64,000 nt of DNA from Emiliania huxleyi CCMP1516. Its lineage: Eukaryota > Haptophyta > Isochrysidales > Noelaerhabdaceae. The notes beneath the pieces were generated by a model. The model had not been told where the DNA came from. It did not search any database and saw only the letters and a list, made by a program, of their open reading frames with translations. A program made the position numbers and the translations under genes. The stretch covers positions 128,231-192,230 of the forward strand of contig NW_005201412.1 of NCBI RefSeq assembly GCF_000372725.1. The letters are read 5' to 3'. Each line of letters begins with the position of its first letter. Position 1 is the first letter of the stretch. Positions 30,371 through 41,061 of the stretch are shown in pieces.

Positions 30371-30851
30371 GGCTGGAGCGGTGAGTCCACGAGCGTGACA
30401 ACAGGTAGGCCAGGACGGGGGAGAGAAATGCGCCGCCCAGCCAGCAACAAGGCAAACTGTTGGCAAATCGAGAAACGTCGAACGCGTCTCGTTTGCTCGG
30501 TTTGGGCTTTGGGGGGAGGGCGCCCGGCGCGGTTTCTGCGCAGTAAGCACGCCGACGTTCACACCTCAGCGAGGGTGTAGTGGATGGTCGCGGGTCGGGA
30601 AAACTCGGGATGGCCGCCGGGGCTGGAGGGCGAGGCCGGCCCGGGGGGGGGGGGCGTCGGGGTGGATATGGGCGACGGACAAGAAGGGCTGACGAGAGTG
30701 GCACGGTGCACGGGCTTTCCTTTTGAGCTCTCCGATTGCATATAGCTCAGCTAACATAATGAGATATGAGTAAAGAAACCCAAGCATGCTCGATGCTCGA
30801 GGGCACGCAGAGGCACAAGGAGATGCTTGTCTTCCACACGGGCCCCATCGA

Positions 30852-31421
30852 CTAGTCGACCGCCACCATCCGCCTCCGGACAAACTTCGGACCCCCACGA
30901 CGCGCCCAGGCCACGACGCTCACTCCACCGCTCCGGCTTGCACTTGGACCCCGGAAGGAGACCAGCCCGAGCCCGTCCGCTCGCCTCGCCCGGTGCGCAG
31001 CGCTCTCGCTTTTGCTCGCGCCGCAACCTCGCTCCCAGCGCCCGCCGCCTCCGCCTCCGCCGCGGCACTGCTGCGCGCGGCTCGCCGCTTCGCCTCGTGC
31101 GTCAGCCAGCCGATCGAGGGACGCCTTGGTCTCGGCATACTCGATGGGGTTGGGGAGTGAGACGCGGCGCAGCTGGGTGAGGGCGGTGTCCACCGGCACC
31201 GCCGAGACACGCTTCTTGTCTGCCAGCAGGAACTCTTGCAGCCCTCGCAGTGTCTTATCCGCCCAGCAACTTGAGAGTGGTCCGCGTATATACTCTCTCG
31301 CGCTGCACAGCCTGACGATGTAGACAGACTGCGTACCGTAGTCGGCCAGGCGGCACGGCGGCAGATCGCGACTATACTTTTCACACAAAAACACAACCCC
31401 GGACCCAAGACGCACAAGCAC
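30852..31421 (-). CDS. Hypothetical ORF, possibly an internal exon
   Basis: 190 codons open on the minus strand, without an ATG at the 5' end. The middle part has protein-like composition (LRGLQEFLLADKKRVSAVPV, VSLPNPIEYAETKASLDRLA), then a Gly-rich stretch. No family recognised. The next minus-strand ORF lies 41 bases upstream. Confidence 0.3.
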   Translation of the reverse strand: MLVRLGSGVVFLCEKYSRDLPPCRLADYGTQSVYIVRLCSAREYIRGPLSSCWADKTLRGLQEFLLADKKRVSAVPVDTALTQLRRVSLPNPIEYAETKASLDRLADARGEAASRAQQCRGGGGGGGRWERGCGASKSESAAHRARRADGLGLVSFRGPSASRSGGVSVVAWARRGGPKFVRRRMVAVD

Positions 31422-31461
31422 AGATAGTCAAGAAGGGAGAGACAGCAACGACAGTCAGAAG

Positions 31462-32127
31462 TCAGCGCGGTTTTAGCGCTGGTTTTTCATACGCGGATCT
31501 CCGAGTAAACTGAAGATTCGCCGCGAGCTGCTCGCGTTCCTTAGTGTGCTCGGCGCGCACTCTCTGGGCGGAGGCGTCCCCGAGCGCTCGCGTCGGCTTG
31601 GCTGGAGGGTCGCCACGTTCCTCTCCCGTCATGACTCGCCTCCATTGTTGAGTCCGCTCGACCAACTCCGTGCGATTGGAGGGGATGGAGTAGCGGAGCG
31701 CGAGCGCCGGCATCGGTGGCGACGTCACGCTGCACGATACCGCACAGCGGCAGTATCCGCTCAACTTTGACGCGAGTGCACCCTCCATCTCTGCCGCCAC
31801 GGGTCCCTCGGCTCCCGGCTCCGCGCACAGCCCGTCGACGACGCCGACGCAGACGACCTCCTCGCTGGCGCTGAGGGCAAGGCGCAGCCCCTCGAGCGTC
31901 TCCGTTGCGGCCTTCTGGCCGCCCTCGCTCCCCTCGGCGCCCGTCGGCAGGGGGAGGACCAGCGCAGAGAGGCTGCGGCCGTTGTCCGGGTTGATTGCGG
32001 TGCTCGCGAGGGGCGGCTGGCCGTCCTCCCGGCCGAGGAGGGAGAGGACGAGCGTGCGGCCAGCGGCCTGCTCGGCGAGGCCGTCCGCGCGGACCCGCAG
32101 GTCGGTGACGACCAGGCGGAGCGCCAT
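31462..32127 (-). CDS. Conserved-looking hypothetical protein
   Basis: 221 residues from ATG 32127. N-terminal half alternates strands and helices: MALRLVVTDLRVRADG, TLVLSLLGRE, LSALVLPLP, then EEVVCVGVVDGLCAEPGAEG and AAEMEGALASKL. The C-terminus is charged (HTKEREQLAANLQF). The texture suggests a small globular alpha/beta protein; I do not recognise it. A short GT repeat lies just upstream of the start. Confidence 0.4.
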   Translation of the reverse strand: MALRLVVTDLRVRADGLAEQAAGRTLVLSLLGREDGQPPLASTAINPDNGRSLSALVLPLPTGAEGSEGGQKAATETLEGLRLALSASEEVVCVGVVDGLCAEPGAEGPVAAEMEGALASKLSGYCRCAVSCSVTSPPMPALALRYSIPSNRTELVERTQQWRRVMTGEERGDPPAKPTRALGDASAQRVRAEHTKEREQLAANLQFTRRSAYEKPALKPR

Positions 32128-32485
32128 ATGTGCGTGTGTGTGTGTGTCGTGCGTGCACGTGAACGTTTCGCGCAAGACTCGTGCGTCCCACTCTGTGATC
32201 TGTGAGGGTCCACCCGTGGGCGCATTTTGTATACCGAGGCGGTGCCCGGTGCCGAACCTGTCGGACCTTTAGACAGCATTGTAGATCCCTGGGCGAGGGT
32301 GATGGAGAGGGCGGTCTGTCGGCGCCAAACCACCTCCCGCCGAGGCGGGCAGGTTCGCACGCGTTCCTTGTTTGTAGGTGCCCCTCACGCCGGGTGCGTT
32401 CGGCCGGGGCGTCCTGGGCGGGCAAACGCCCGCCCCGGCGGCCGACTCTGGGATTGTAGGTCGAGTCTTGGTGGTACGGAGACGG
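32128..32485. other. Intergenic, nothing recognised
   Basis: Contains TGTGTGTG and ordinary GC-rich DNA. Confidence 0.35.
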
Positions 32486-33517
32486 TCACGAGACGGGACG
32501 GCCGGGACCTCCGGACTCTAGGACGACGCCACGGGACTCTAGGAGAGAGAGAGTGTGAAGGGAGTCTGGGCGGGGCTTCGGCCCGACGCCCCCCCCCTCG
32601 ACGAGTCGACGTACGGCTCTAGTCGAGTAACCGTAACTCGCTTTGTCAATCACAATCTCTTCGGACCTTTGATGTGAGTCAGGTCGGAGTCCATCGGCGG
32701 AGTCGTTGACATTGTGGTCGACGGGGTGCGAACCGATAGCGCAGTGGCGTGTGTCGGCGAGCGAGCCGCAAGCGCGCGCAAGAGAGAAATCCCTCGATGG
32801 ATTGGTCGACATTGTGGTCGAGGGTATGCGAACCAATTGCGTAGCGGCGTGTGTCGGCGAGAACCCGTCCGGGTCCAAAATCCCCCCCTTCAATGTAGTC
32901 GCGAAGTTCTGGAGGAGATCGACTGGTCGCAGCTGCGGGTGACTGGCTGACTGATCGCCTTCTGGACTCTTCATGCAAGTTACATTGGAGCCCATCTGCG
33001 GAGCGTTGGAAGTGGCCGAGGTGTCTGACCGGGGTAGGTCGGTGGCGTAGCTTCGGCACCCGGTGTGGCCGTATGGTAGGCTGGCGTCGTTGCCCTTGGT
33101 GGCGCGCGAGTTGGCGGAACGGAACAAAAGGGGCATGACGTGGGTGGCCATACGTGGGCCGCAACTGGAGGTGGAGCACGGCAAAGTGATGCACGGCTGA
33201 TGGAAGCGGGGCCGAGCATCGAGTGCGGTTGGAATTTGGCGAGAGAATGGATTGACTTCCCTGTGGGCGATTTGTCGGGCCTTGGCGTGTGTAATATAGC
33301 ACCATTCGGGGCTGGCCCCGGCGCACTCCTCCATGGTGCACTCGCCATGGATGGAGCGCTCGACAAAGCGTGAATCGTCAGCTTTGCCGCTGTGGTCGCC
33401 GGGTTCTTTGAGCTCAGCGGTGAACCAGGATGCGTCGCCTGGTTGTTCGTCCTGTCGCATGGCCTGCGCGTGGCCGGATGGATCGCAGCGTGGTCCGGCG
33501 GAGTCGAGTGCAGCCAA
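32486..33517 (-). CDS. Unrecognised long ORF with odd composition
   Basis: 343 open codons on the minus strand. The base composition is less GC-biased than in neighbouring genes, and the product is rich in Ser, Thr, Arg and Pro without a hydrophobic core (for example SNAPQMGSNVTCMKS). Plus-strand frames of 77-113 codons overlap it. It could be a chance frame in a repeat-derived region. No function proposed. Confidence 0.2.
   Translation of the reverse strand: MAALDSAGPRCDPSGHAQAMRQDEQPGDASWFTAELKEPGDHSGKADDSRFVERSIHGECTMEECAGASPEWCYITHAKARQIAHREVNPFSRQIPTALDARPRFHQPCITLPCSTSSCGPRMATHVMPLLFRSANSRATKGNDASLPYGHTGCRSYATDLPRSDTSATSNAPQMGSNVTCMKSPEGDQSASHPQLRPVDLLQNFATTLKGGILDPDGFSPTHAATQLVRIPSTTMSTNPSRDFSLARACGSLADTRHCAIGSHPVDHNVNDSADGLRPDSHQRSEEIVIDKASYGYSTRAVRRLVEGGGVGPKPRPDSLHTLSLLESRGVVLESGGPGRPVS
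32706..32868. repeat. Diverged ~60-nt tandem duplication
   Basis: Segments near 32706-32766 and 32808-32868 share GACATTGTGGTCGA, TGCGAACC and GGCGTGTGTCGGCGAG, with several differences. Confidence 0.65.
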
Positions 33518-33905
33518 GATGTGGAGCCCGGGTCGGGGGTGCCCAAATTTGACGATGGCACCGGAGGCAGGTGTGAGAGGCCTCTGCTGAGTGTGGGCAC
33601 CCTAGCAGGCGGCGAGTCGGGCGAGAGGAGCGGGACCGCTGCGGCGGCCCACCGTCGCCGCGCGCGGAGAGGGCTTCCCTATCGACCTTGCCACCCGTGT
33701 CGCCGCCCGACCGAGCGAGGAGCAGGAAGATGACCAGAGACATGCTGTCTTGAGCGTTGAGGGGGGGGGGGGGGGTTTCGTCTCAGTGACGTAACTCTAC
33801 GTTTCTCTATTTTTCGGCATCTTCCAAGACGTCGCCTTTGCAGTGCCACACCACTCCCGTAAACGTCGAAATTCTTTTCTGGCGCGGTAACTTCACAGCA
33901 ATAGC
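33518..33905. other. Intergenic with a poly-G run
   Basis: Holds a G run near 33761-33775 and the leader of the PDZ gene. No other feature. Confidence 0.4.
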
Positions 33906-34720
33906 ATGCTCGCGCTTTCGGTCGCGGTGTGCTCGTTCGTGGCGCCGGCGGGCACCGCCTCGCGCGGCTCCGTCGCCGCCGCCACCGCCGCTGCGCCCGT
34001 CGCTCCGCATGTGCGGATGATGAACCTCTTCGGCCGCACTGGTGCGCCGCAGCCGCGCCACCGACTGCACCTCTGTGGCACCGCTGCGCGCTCTGACCTC
34101 TGCGCTGCCCCCGCGCGCGTCGCGCCGTAGAGGAGAGCAAGAAGCAGCGTGAGTTCCTCTCCCTGCGCGACGCTCCATCGGGGTCCACGCGCGTGCAGTT
34201 CCGCAAGCCCAACCAGGCCACGACGGGGCTGACGCTCGGGCTCAAGTTCCGCGAGTCCTTTGGCAAGGCGGTCTACATCGACCAGATCCTGCCAAACACC
34301 GAGGCGTCCCGCCTGGAGAAGTCTGGCAAGATCCAAAAGGGCGACGAGGCGCGCGCTCTCGCTCTCAGCGTCCTGCCGTGCCCTCTCCCCCCGCCCGCTG
34401 GCGCGCTGCAGGGCTGCTCTGAGCGCCCGCTCTGTCCGCGGCCGCAGATTGTCATGGTCTCGGCGACGTTTGGCGGTGAGATGTGGTCGGCGAAGGGGAT
34501 CGGTAAGATGCGTCTCGAGAAGAGCATCGCGGTGCGGCAGGGTATGACGATTGACTTTGTGGTGGAGCGGTCCGGCGAAAAGGACAAGAAGGCGAAGCAA
34601 AAGGCGTCGGAGGCGGCCAAGAAGGAGGCGGATAAGATGTCGCGGCTGCAGGCACAGCTCACCAGGGAGGTCAAGGAGGACAAGCAGGAGTTCTCTCAGA
34701 ATCCCTTCAAGTTCTGGTGA
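33906..34720 (+). CDS. Plastid-targeted PDZ-domain protein
   Basis: Three exons: 33906-34041, 34131-34348, 34448-34720; 208 residues, with phases that fit. Intron 1 is GT-AG, intron 2 is GC-AG. The N-terminus (MLALSVAVCSFVAPAG) is a signal peptide followed by an Ala/Ser/Arg-rich transit-like part with a Phe near the junction, typical of nuclear genes for secondary plastids. Then a PDZ core: TTGLTLGLKFRESFGKAVYI, DQILPNTEASRLEKSGKIQK, GDEIVMVSATFGGEMW. The C-terminus is a Lys/Glu helix ending NPFKFW. Probably binds a plastid protein. No protease domain is attached. Confidence 0.8.
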
Positions 34721-35161
34721 CTTTGAGCGATGCGTGTAATTATGTGGAATGTGCGCCCGTGAGGAGCGGGTGAGCGTAGTCCGTAGAGTAGAGTTAACCC
34801 CCGCATCGTTTTCTTTCAAGAACAGCGCAAGACCAAGAGGCAACGGCCTCTAACTTACGCTCGGCCCCGGTGCGCGGTGGGGGGTTGGTGCCGCGTGCGA
34901 CGTGGTCGTGCCGGCCCGCACCGCCTCTACGCTCTGCGGACGGGCCCTCCACCCTTCACGTACGGATGTCCCCACAATCGCTGTGGGATCGCTTTTCTAA
35001 ATGCGCTTTGGCACCCTTTTCTCTTTCCTGGACGCTGGTGGCTCGCTCACGGCCCTCTGGTGCTCGGCCCTCCGCTCACGCGTCTCGCGCTCACGACGCT
35101 CGACAGCATCGCCCGTCCAGGAGGTCGATTAGTGACAGCCTGCCGAGGCTTCGTGCTACCG
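34721..35161. other. Intergenic between PDZ and tRNA-modification genes
   Basis: No gene or repeat seen; should hold the terminator of one gene and the promoter of the next. Confidence 0.4.
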
Positions 35162-37183
35162 ATGCCTGCGCCAGTCGCGAGACGCGTGGTGGTAGTCGCC
35201 GGGCCGACCGCAGTGGGCAAGTCGGCGCTCGGCATGCGACTGTGTGAGGCGCTCCCGGGCGAGCTGGTCTCTGTCGACTCGGTGCAGGTGAGAGCGACGG
35301 CGGACGCCGGCTTACACGTGGGTGCACAGCACTCGGGTCACACATGCACGAGAACGCGACAGCACTCAAAATGCCCGTCGCCACACACACCAGCCGGCAT
35401 GGTGGCACCCTGGGCTCAGGTGTACCGCGGTCTTCAGATCGGCGCCAACAAGCCGTCGGCGGTGGAGCGGGCGCGCACGGCGCACCACCTCATCGACGTC
35501 GCCGAGCTGAGCGACGACTACACCGCCGGCACCTTCTACGCCGACGCACTCACCGCTGTCGACGAGGTCGTGGGCTGTGGCAGGGGCGGAGCGGAGCCAA
35601 CAGGCCGAGCGCGAGATTCGAGGCCCGCCAACCCCCGGCCGCAGGTCCTCTCGCGCGGCAAGACGCCCGTCCTCGTCGGAGGGACGAGCATGTACCTCCG
35701 GTGGCTCGTGCACGGCCGCCCGACAGCGCCTCGATCCGACCCAGCGGTCGCCGCGGCGGCGCGCGACGCGCTGCAGCCATACCAGGAGGCGGCAGACTGG
35801 GAAGGCGGGCTTGCGCTGCTGCGCGCGCTCGACGGCCCTCGCGCCGCTCAGCTGTCGGTCCGAGTCTCTCTCCTCGCCTGCGCGCCTTCCGGGCCGAGGC
35901 TCGGCCGCCAGCCGCAGCTCTCGCGTCGCTAGGCAAACGACTGGTACCGCCTGCACCGCGCGCTCGTGGTGGCGATGCAGACGCGCTCGCAGGCGGCAGC
36001 GCTGCCCCCGCCTCCCGACGACTCTGGGCTCGACGCGCTGTGAGCCCCCCGCCCCCGGGAGGCGGGGGCAGCGCTGCGCTCCGGCGAGCAGAAGGCGCGC
36101 CAGCGCCGCCCGTCGAACGAGTGGTAGAGCATCCGCCACGGGCCGCCCGTCAGCGCCGGAGGGAGCACCCGCGGCCAGGAAGCAAACAGGCCTTCCGCCG
36201 CGTCGGCGCTGACGACGGGCTCGGGCTCGCGCGCCCAGCTCAGCCCGCCGTCCTCGCTCGTCGCGCGCCCGATTCGCATCCGGATGCCGGNNNNNNNNNN
36301 NNNNNNNNNNNNNNNNNNNNNNNNNNNNNNNNNNNNNNNNNNNNNNNNNNNNNNNNNNNNNNNNNNNNNNNNNNNNNNNNNNNNNNNNNNAAAGAAGGGA
36401 GGTAGACGACCGCACTCCAAGTACTCCAAATGCCCGGCATGACGAAGAATAGTTGATGATCTAACTACATGGCCGGTAGTGAATGAACAGACCATGTGAA
36501 TGAGTAAATTGCCCCCATCCCCTCCCGCTCCCCCCATCCCCTCCCGCCCCCCATCCCAGGCGCTCGAGTACCTGCTGCGGCCCTGCTACGCGCCCCGCGA
36601 CGCCGACGCCCTCTCCTCCTTCGTCCACGCCTTCGCCGCCGCCTCGCGCCGGTACAGCAGCAGTCGAACTGGTCCCTGACCTGTCCCTGACACGTCCCTG
36701 ACACGTCCCGATAGGTACGCGCAGCAGCAGACAAAGTGGTTCCGCTCCGAGCCCTCCTTCGAGTGGGTCGACGTCGACTGGTCCGCCCCCGAGGCTGCGG
36801 CGGAGCGCGTGCTCGCCTCGGTGCGCAAGCCGCGGCTCGAGCACGAGGACGACCTCGCGGCGCCGCGCCAGGCGGAGATGCGCGCCGTCAAGCCAGACGA
36901 GGGCAAGGCGATGAAGCGGTACGTCGAGCGGCACGACGCGCTCGAAGACTCGGCGGTGTGCGAGGCGCTGCTGCGCGAGGCGGACGCATGCTGCGAGGCG
37001 CTGCAGCACGCGCGTGCCGACCTGCTCGCCGCCGACGAGGCGCTCGCCGAGCGCTACCCGTGGCACGCCGCGGACGCCGGCGGCGAGGGCGGGACGGGGA
37101 GTGCGGCACGCGCAGCTCAAAGAATGTCCGGCTGGAGTGCGGCACGCGGAGCCGAGGCCAGGGAGCCCGGCGGTGCTTCGTGA
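35162..37183 (+). CDS. tRNA dimethylallyltransferase (MiaA/IPT family), interrupted by a gap
   Basis: Transfers a dimethylallyl group to A37 of tRNAs reading UNN codons. Exons: 35162-35287 (VVVVAGPTAVGKSALGMRLC, P-loop, then LVSVDSVQ); 35420-35566 (VYRGLQIGANKPS, HHLIDVAELSDDYTAGTFY); 35645-35857 (GKTPVLVGGTSMYLRWLVHG); 35933-36041 (NDWYRLHRALVVAMQ), ending at a GTGAG donor. After the gap come 36560-36651 (ALEYLLRPCYAPRD, FVHAFAAASRR) and 36715-37183 (YAQQQTKWFRSEP, then a Glu/Arg-rich tail). The middle, including the DFRCF-like block, is missing and must lie in the gap or have been displaced. Between the halves sit a foreign minus-strand fragment and a dispersed repeat. Confidence 0.82.
36043..36290 (-). 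pseudogene. Fragment of a glycosidase-like (five-bladed propeller) protein
   Basis: Minus-strand text begins at the gap: GIRMRIGRATSEDGGLSWAR then ALTGGPWRMLYHSFDGRRWR. The pattern (I.RATS.DG..W, then P.....WrMlYhs.dG) is typical of GH32/GH43-like beta-propeller glycosidases. Only this piece is present, inside what should be an intron of the tRNA dimethylallyltransferase gene, and its 5' part would lie in the N run. Either an assembly misjoin or an inserted gene fragment. Confidence 0.45.
36291..36390. other. Assembly gap (100 N)
   Basis: Run of N splitting the tRNA dimethylallyltransferase gene; one flank is a dispersed repeat. Confidence 0.95.
36395..36510 (-). repeat. Dispersed repeat, copy 2 of 2
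   Basis: Reverse complement of the repeat at 775-880, abutting the gap. Confidence 0.7.
36652..36714 (+). repeat. Introner-like intron (tRNA dimethylallyltransferase)
   Basis: 63-nt GT-AG intron. It starts GTACAGCAGCAG; the next exon starts GTACGCGCAGCAGCAG. Filler is tandem GTCCCTGACAC. Splicing gives RRYAQQQTKWFR, the family's C-terminal motif. Confidence 0.75.
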
Positions 37184-37757
37184 GTGCGAGACCGCGAGTC
37201 TCTTGTGTGGACAGTATGTGGGGAGGGTGGACCGGAGGGGGTGGGAGAAGTTTCCTTTTTTGTGTGCACAACCATACGAATAGAACGAAACGCGGACGAG
37301 CACGAGGCACGAGCGCACGTACCGCCGCGACGAACACACACTACGACCAGTACGTAACTAGACTCAAGACTGGGTCCCCCGCGCCCCGGGTCCGCTGTGC
37401 TGTGAGCGCCGGCTGCGCGCGCATCGCGCCATCGGAGATAAAGCCGTAGCTGTGAGAACTGAGAAGTGACTGTAGTGTTCGAGAGAGTGCGCGCACCGCA
37501 TAGAGAGAGGGATCAGTGTTGTGTCCGGAGTGCGGAGAGGAGGGAAGATGCCTAAGCCAGAGTACTGGCTGCTGCACAAACGCTGTAGACTTGAGGCAGA
37601 GTGAGATGCACTCTCTGCAAGGCTAGTAAGAGAGGCCTAGGAGTAATAGTCATGCATCATGCGCAAGGGCATTTTGTGGAGGGCGGCTAGAGCCACGCGC
37701 CACTGTCGTACTTGGATCGCCTCTCCGCGCAGCGTGCGAGGACGCCGATGCGCGGCC
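37184..37757. other. Intergenic, nothing recognised
   Basis: 3' regions of two convergent genes. Short frames only. Confidence 0.4.
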
Positions 37758-38804
37758 TCACGACGGCGCGGGAGAGGCGGGCGTGAAGAGGCGGAACGCC
37801 TCGGCGCGAACGGCGACGTCAAGCGGCGTGAAGCCGATGATGTCGCCGTCCACCATCAGCCGCGCGGGTGTGTCCGTCTCGAGCCGCACACGGCTCGCCT
37901 GCTGCACGTTGAGCAGACTGGTGGCGTGGACGTGCTTGCCGCCGCCCTTGATCATCTCGTCCACCTTGGCGGCGGTGGCGATCGAGCGGAGCGGCCGCGT
38001 GGTGTAGGCGAGGTCGAGCAGGCCGTCGTCGAGCTGCGCGTACGGTGCGAGGCGGTGCCGGACGCCGGTGTGCTTGTTGACGAAGCAGGAGAAGAGGAAG
38101 AGGTCCTCCATCTCTTGCGGCGAGCCTCCGTCCACGCTGAGCGAGCAGGGCAGCTTCTTGCGCCACGGCAACTTGAGGATCTCCGTCTTAATGCTCACAG
38201 AGTAGCGCATCGAGCCGAGCCAGCGCCGGCGCTCGGCCACCGCGTTGGCATCCGGTCCGAACCCTGCCATGACGGTGTTGATGCTGCAGCGTCGGAGCGG
38301 CTTCCCGTCAAGGCCAGTCATGTCCAGCTGCTGGCAGTCGACGGCGCGAGAGCGGCCGCCGACGATGGCTTCGACGGCGGCATGGACGGCAGCGCCGACC
38401 GCGGCGCCCGACGCTGGCACCCCGAGCACCTCGCGCATATACGAGTTGCCCGTGCCCGCAGGGATGAATCCAACTGTGGTCCTCGCGGCCGCGCCGTCGT
38501 CGCGAGAGAGAAACCCATCGAGGACCTCGCCAAGGGTACCGTCGCCACCCATGACAAGAAGGGCGTCTACGGAGGAGAGGTCCAAAGTCCGCCCAAGCTC
38601 CACGCCGTGGCCTGCGTGCTTTGTCGTCTCCACCGTCACCGCGATTCCGGCCTGCTTGAGCAGTGGAAGCACGATGGTGTCGGCCAGCTTCGCAGCCCGC
38701 TTCTTGCCGCCAGCGGGGTTGTAGACGAGGAGCGCGGATGTGGGCGGGTTTGGCTCAGAGGCCGGCTTTTTGAAGGGATCGAGGAGCGGAGGGGCCTTCG
38801 GCAT
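37758..38804 (-). CDS. Diacylglycerol/sphingosine-kinase-like lipid kinase
   Basis: Single exon, 348 residues from ATG 38804. DAGK catalytic fold: SALLVYNPAGGKKRA (NP..G nucleotide loop), ALLVMGGDGTLGEVLDGFL (GGDGT motif), TTVGFIPAGTGNSYMREVLG (PAGTGN). The C-terminal lobe is like YegS and sphingosine kinases, ending RLMVDGDIIGFTPLDV. These enzymes phosphorylate diacylglycerol or sphingoid bases with ATP. There is no membrane segment or C1 domain, so the substrate is open. The frame extends upstream without an ATG. Confidence 0.88.
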   Translation of the reverse strand: MPKAPPLLDPFKKPASEPNPPTSALLVYNPAGGKKRAAKLADTIVLPLLKQAGIAVTVETTKHAGHGVELGRTLDLSSVDALLVMGGDGTLGEVLDGFLSRDDGAAARTTVGFIPAGTGNSYMREVLGVPASGAAVGAAVHAAVEAIVGGRSRAVDCQQLDMTGLDGKPLRRCSINTVMAGFGPDANAVAERRRWLGSMRYSVSIKTEILKLPWRKKLPCSLSVDGGSPQEMEDLFLFSCFVNKHTGVRHRLAPYAQLDDGLLDLAYTTRPLRSIATAAKVDEMIKGGGKHVHATSLLNVQQASRVRLETDTPARLMVDGDIIGFTPLDVAVRAEAFRLFTPASPAPS

Positions 38805-38920
38805 GTACCGAGCGTACCGCGTACACAGCCGATTCGTGGCAAGGAGAGTCCAAAAGAATTTTAGTATCAAACTCCCTCCCACAACACTGGACGGCTAGCG
38901 CACCACACTCCTCTCCTTAA

Positions 38921-38955
38921 AATCCCTGTGTGGTGGCGGCGTGCCGTTCTCCCAT
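38921..38955 (+). repeat. 35-nt dispersed motif, copy 1
   Basis: Matches 48120-48154 with one mismatch (AATCCCTGTGTGGTGGCGGC and the next 15 bases). It precedes element copy A. Confidence 0.7.
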
Positions 38956-39027
38956 CCCTCCCTTGGGGTGTGTGTTTTCTTTCTTTCTTTTACACTGGGC
39001 AAAAGAAAAAACGCACCTCGGAGCGCG

Positions 39028-40082
39028 GCAAGCGGCGTGGCGTGGAGCGGTTGAGCATCCCTCCGGGGGCCCCTCTGCGCCGGGGAGGCGTTGTTGGAGG
39101 CTAGGACGCAAGCGTCCGTCGCCCTTTTCAAACTCGGGGCCCACTCCGCTACGCTCCGACCCGAATTTGGAGGGCCTAAAAGTTTAAGGTGTTGCTGCGC
39201 AAAAGGGGTCGGACACAGGGCGCAGCTCATGCCCCAAGAGCTAGAAGGGGAGCTCGAGAGAACGACTACCCTGTCCCGTTATTGCGTACACCAACACCAC
39301 AAAAGCTCTCTCTCTCCTGTCTCCTCACTCAGGGGGGTCACAACTACCGAGTCCCGCGACTAGCTGCCACGTTGCCGACCGAGAGCGGATCTCCTCCTGC
39401 TCCGCAAGGAGGGTGGCCAAGGCCAAAGTCTTGCCGGAGCCGCCGGGCGCGTTGACGACTTGGAGAAGGTCGCCCTTGCACTTGTACTTGTAGAGATGCT
39501 CGAGGGGGTGCTTTGTGGGGCGGTGCGCAGCCAGGCCAGCAGTGAGGGGAGGCGCACCCTCACTCTCCTCGGTTGCAGAGCTCGTCGGAGGCTGCGGCAC
39601 GACGGGAGGGTCGCGATAGCAGTCCTCGGGCGAGCCGACGCGCATGTCCAAAACCAGCGCTGGGACTCGTTGTGACGGCAGACGCCGGCTGCCTCTCCAA
39701 CCGCTTCTGCAGCGTCCTTCTTTGCCCGGTGCATGGGCTCGATCCGATTCCGCAGCGTGTCGTCCCCAGCGGCGGTGCTGCGCGGGAGGCGGCCGCGGGC
39801 ACGCTGGGCTCGATCAGGAGCTTTCCCTCAGTTGCTCCGAAAGCACGGAATTGGCGGACGTTCTTGGCTTCAATTTTACGAATCTTGTCAACACAATCGA
39901 ATGTCTGGCACCAGCTGAAGGATTGCACGGCTCACATCACGCAGTTTGTGCACGGTATTCGGATTTTGCTATTTGTTCGTGTGGGGGTATATTGCAGATT
40001 TGTCAATGGTACCGCGTCTGCGACGCGGGCGCCTTGCGGGCAGAGCCCTTAGCCACCCTTTATATCTTGCGCGATCAAAATT
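39028..40082 (-). mobile_element. Helicase-bearing element remnant, copy A
   Basis: On the minus strand a protein text contains GDLLQVVNAPGGSGKTLALA, a P-loop like that of PIF1/superfamily-1 helicases. DNA matches copy B (41062-42415, same orientation) and copy C (57419-58205, inverse). Shared tracts include a segment around AGTTTAAGGTGTTGCTGCGC and, in A and B, a right-hand tract with GTGTGGGGGTATATTGCAG. It looks broken, a fragment of a larger element. The family is not established (Helitron or another helicase-carrying element); moderate age, since copies differ by blocks but remain very similar within them. Confidence 0.6.
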
Positions 40083-41061
40083 AAATGATAAAGCAGCAGG
40101 GAGAACGACGAGAGTGGGACGACCGCGAGGTGGCATGAAAAGGTTGCAGCGAGAATCGGCGAGGGATTGCGCGGAAGAGAGATAGGAAGAGGCGGGCGCC
40201 GCCCAACCCCAAGCGCCAAGGCGCCTCTGGGGGGAGGCGGGGGCCCCCGGAGGCACCGTGCGCCGCGCAGCAGTGCGGAAACGGGGCTGCCTCCGGCGCT
40301 CATACACATACTCGCTCATACTACCGACTTCCCGATTAAGTACGGTTAAGTAGAGGGCAGATTTGGAGAGATCTTGAGGAGTACATACAGATAGACCCTC
40401 CAATCATGAGAAACCTCCAACCTGATCGGTCGTACTGACCGCCGACAGATCACTCCAGACAGCAGACAGGCCGACGTCTGCACGCGGCCGGCCGGGCGAG
40501 AGGCTTGACACGATCCGACCCTGCGATCCTGATGCTGCTGCTCTAGCTATCAGACATGCACTGCTGACTGCTGCCACAATGTGCGACCTGTCCCACTTGG
40601 CGGCCTTCCCGGTCAGTGGTGAGGCGCAGTTCAGAGCTGTCGATGGCGCGACGCCGCACTGGTCCCACATTGGTGACATGAGACACCACGTTTGCCGGAG
40701 GGTCCAAGAGAGAGGCACTGGCGCTGTCCTGAGAAGGTACATGGTCCCTCTTGACTGCCCATGCGCGCGAGGCTGTGTAGGCATAGCCTCGAGAGTGCCA
40801 GCAGCCAATCCGAGGCAGTTTGTGACGCGCATTGCGTCAGAAGCGTGCACGCGATGGAAGGACACCTTCCTACTGGCCGTACGCATCAGGTCGTCACTGA
40901 ATGCTGGATACTAAGGCCGCGAGCTATGCAGGTGGTCAATTGTGCAGCAGGGCACGGTCAGCAGCGCCGACAGGCTGTCGCAAGGCGTGATAGCATGGCC
41001 GCAAGTACGGTACGGCGAATTCCCACGAAACAAGTAAAATAAAGCCAACACCCTCAGCGGA
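40083..41061. other. Spacer between element copies
   Basis: Holds GGTTGCAGCGAGAATCG (40141-40157), also found beside the first N gap. ORFs on both strands (111 and 160 codons) have no recognisable motif. Confidence 0.4.
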
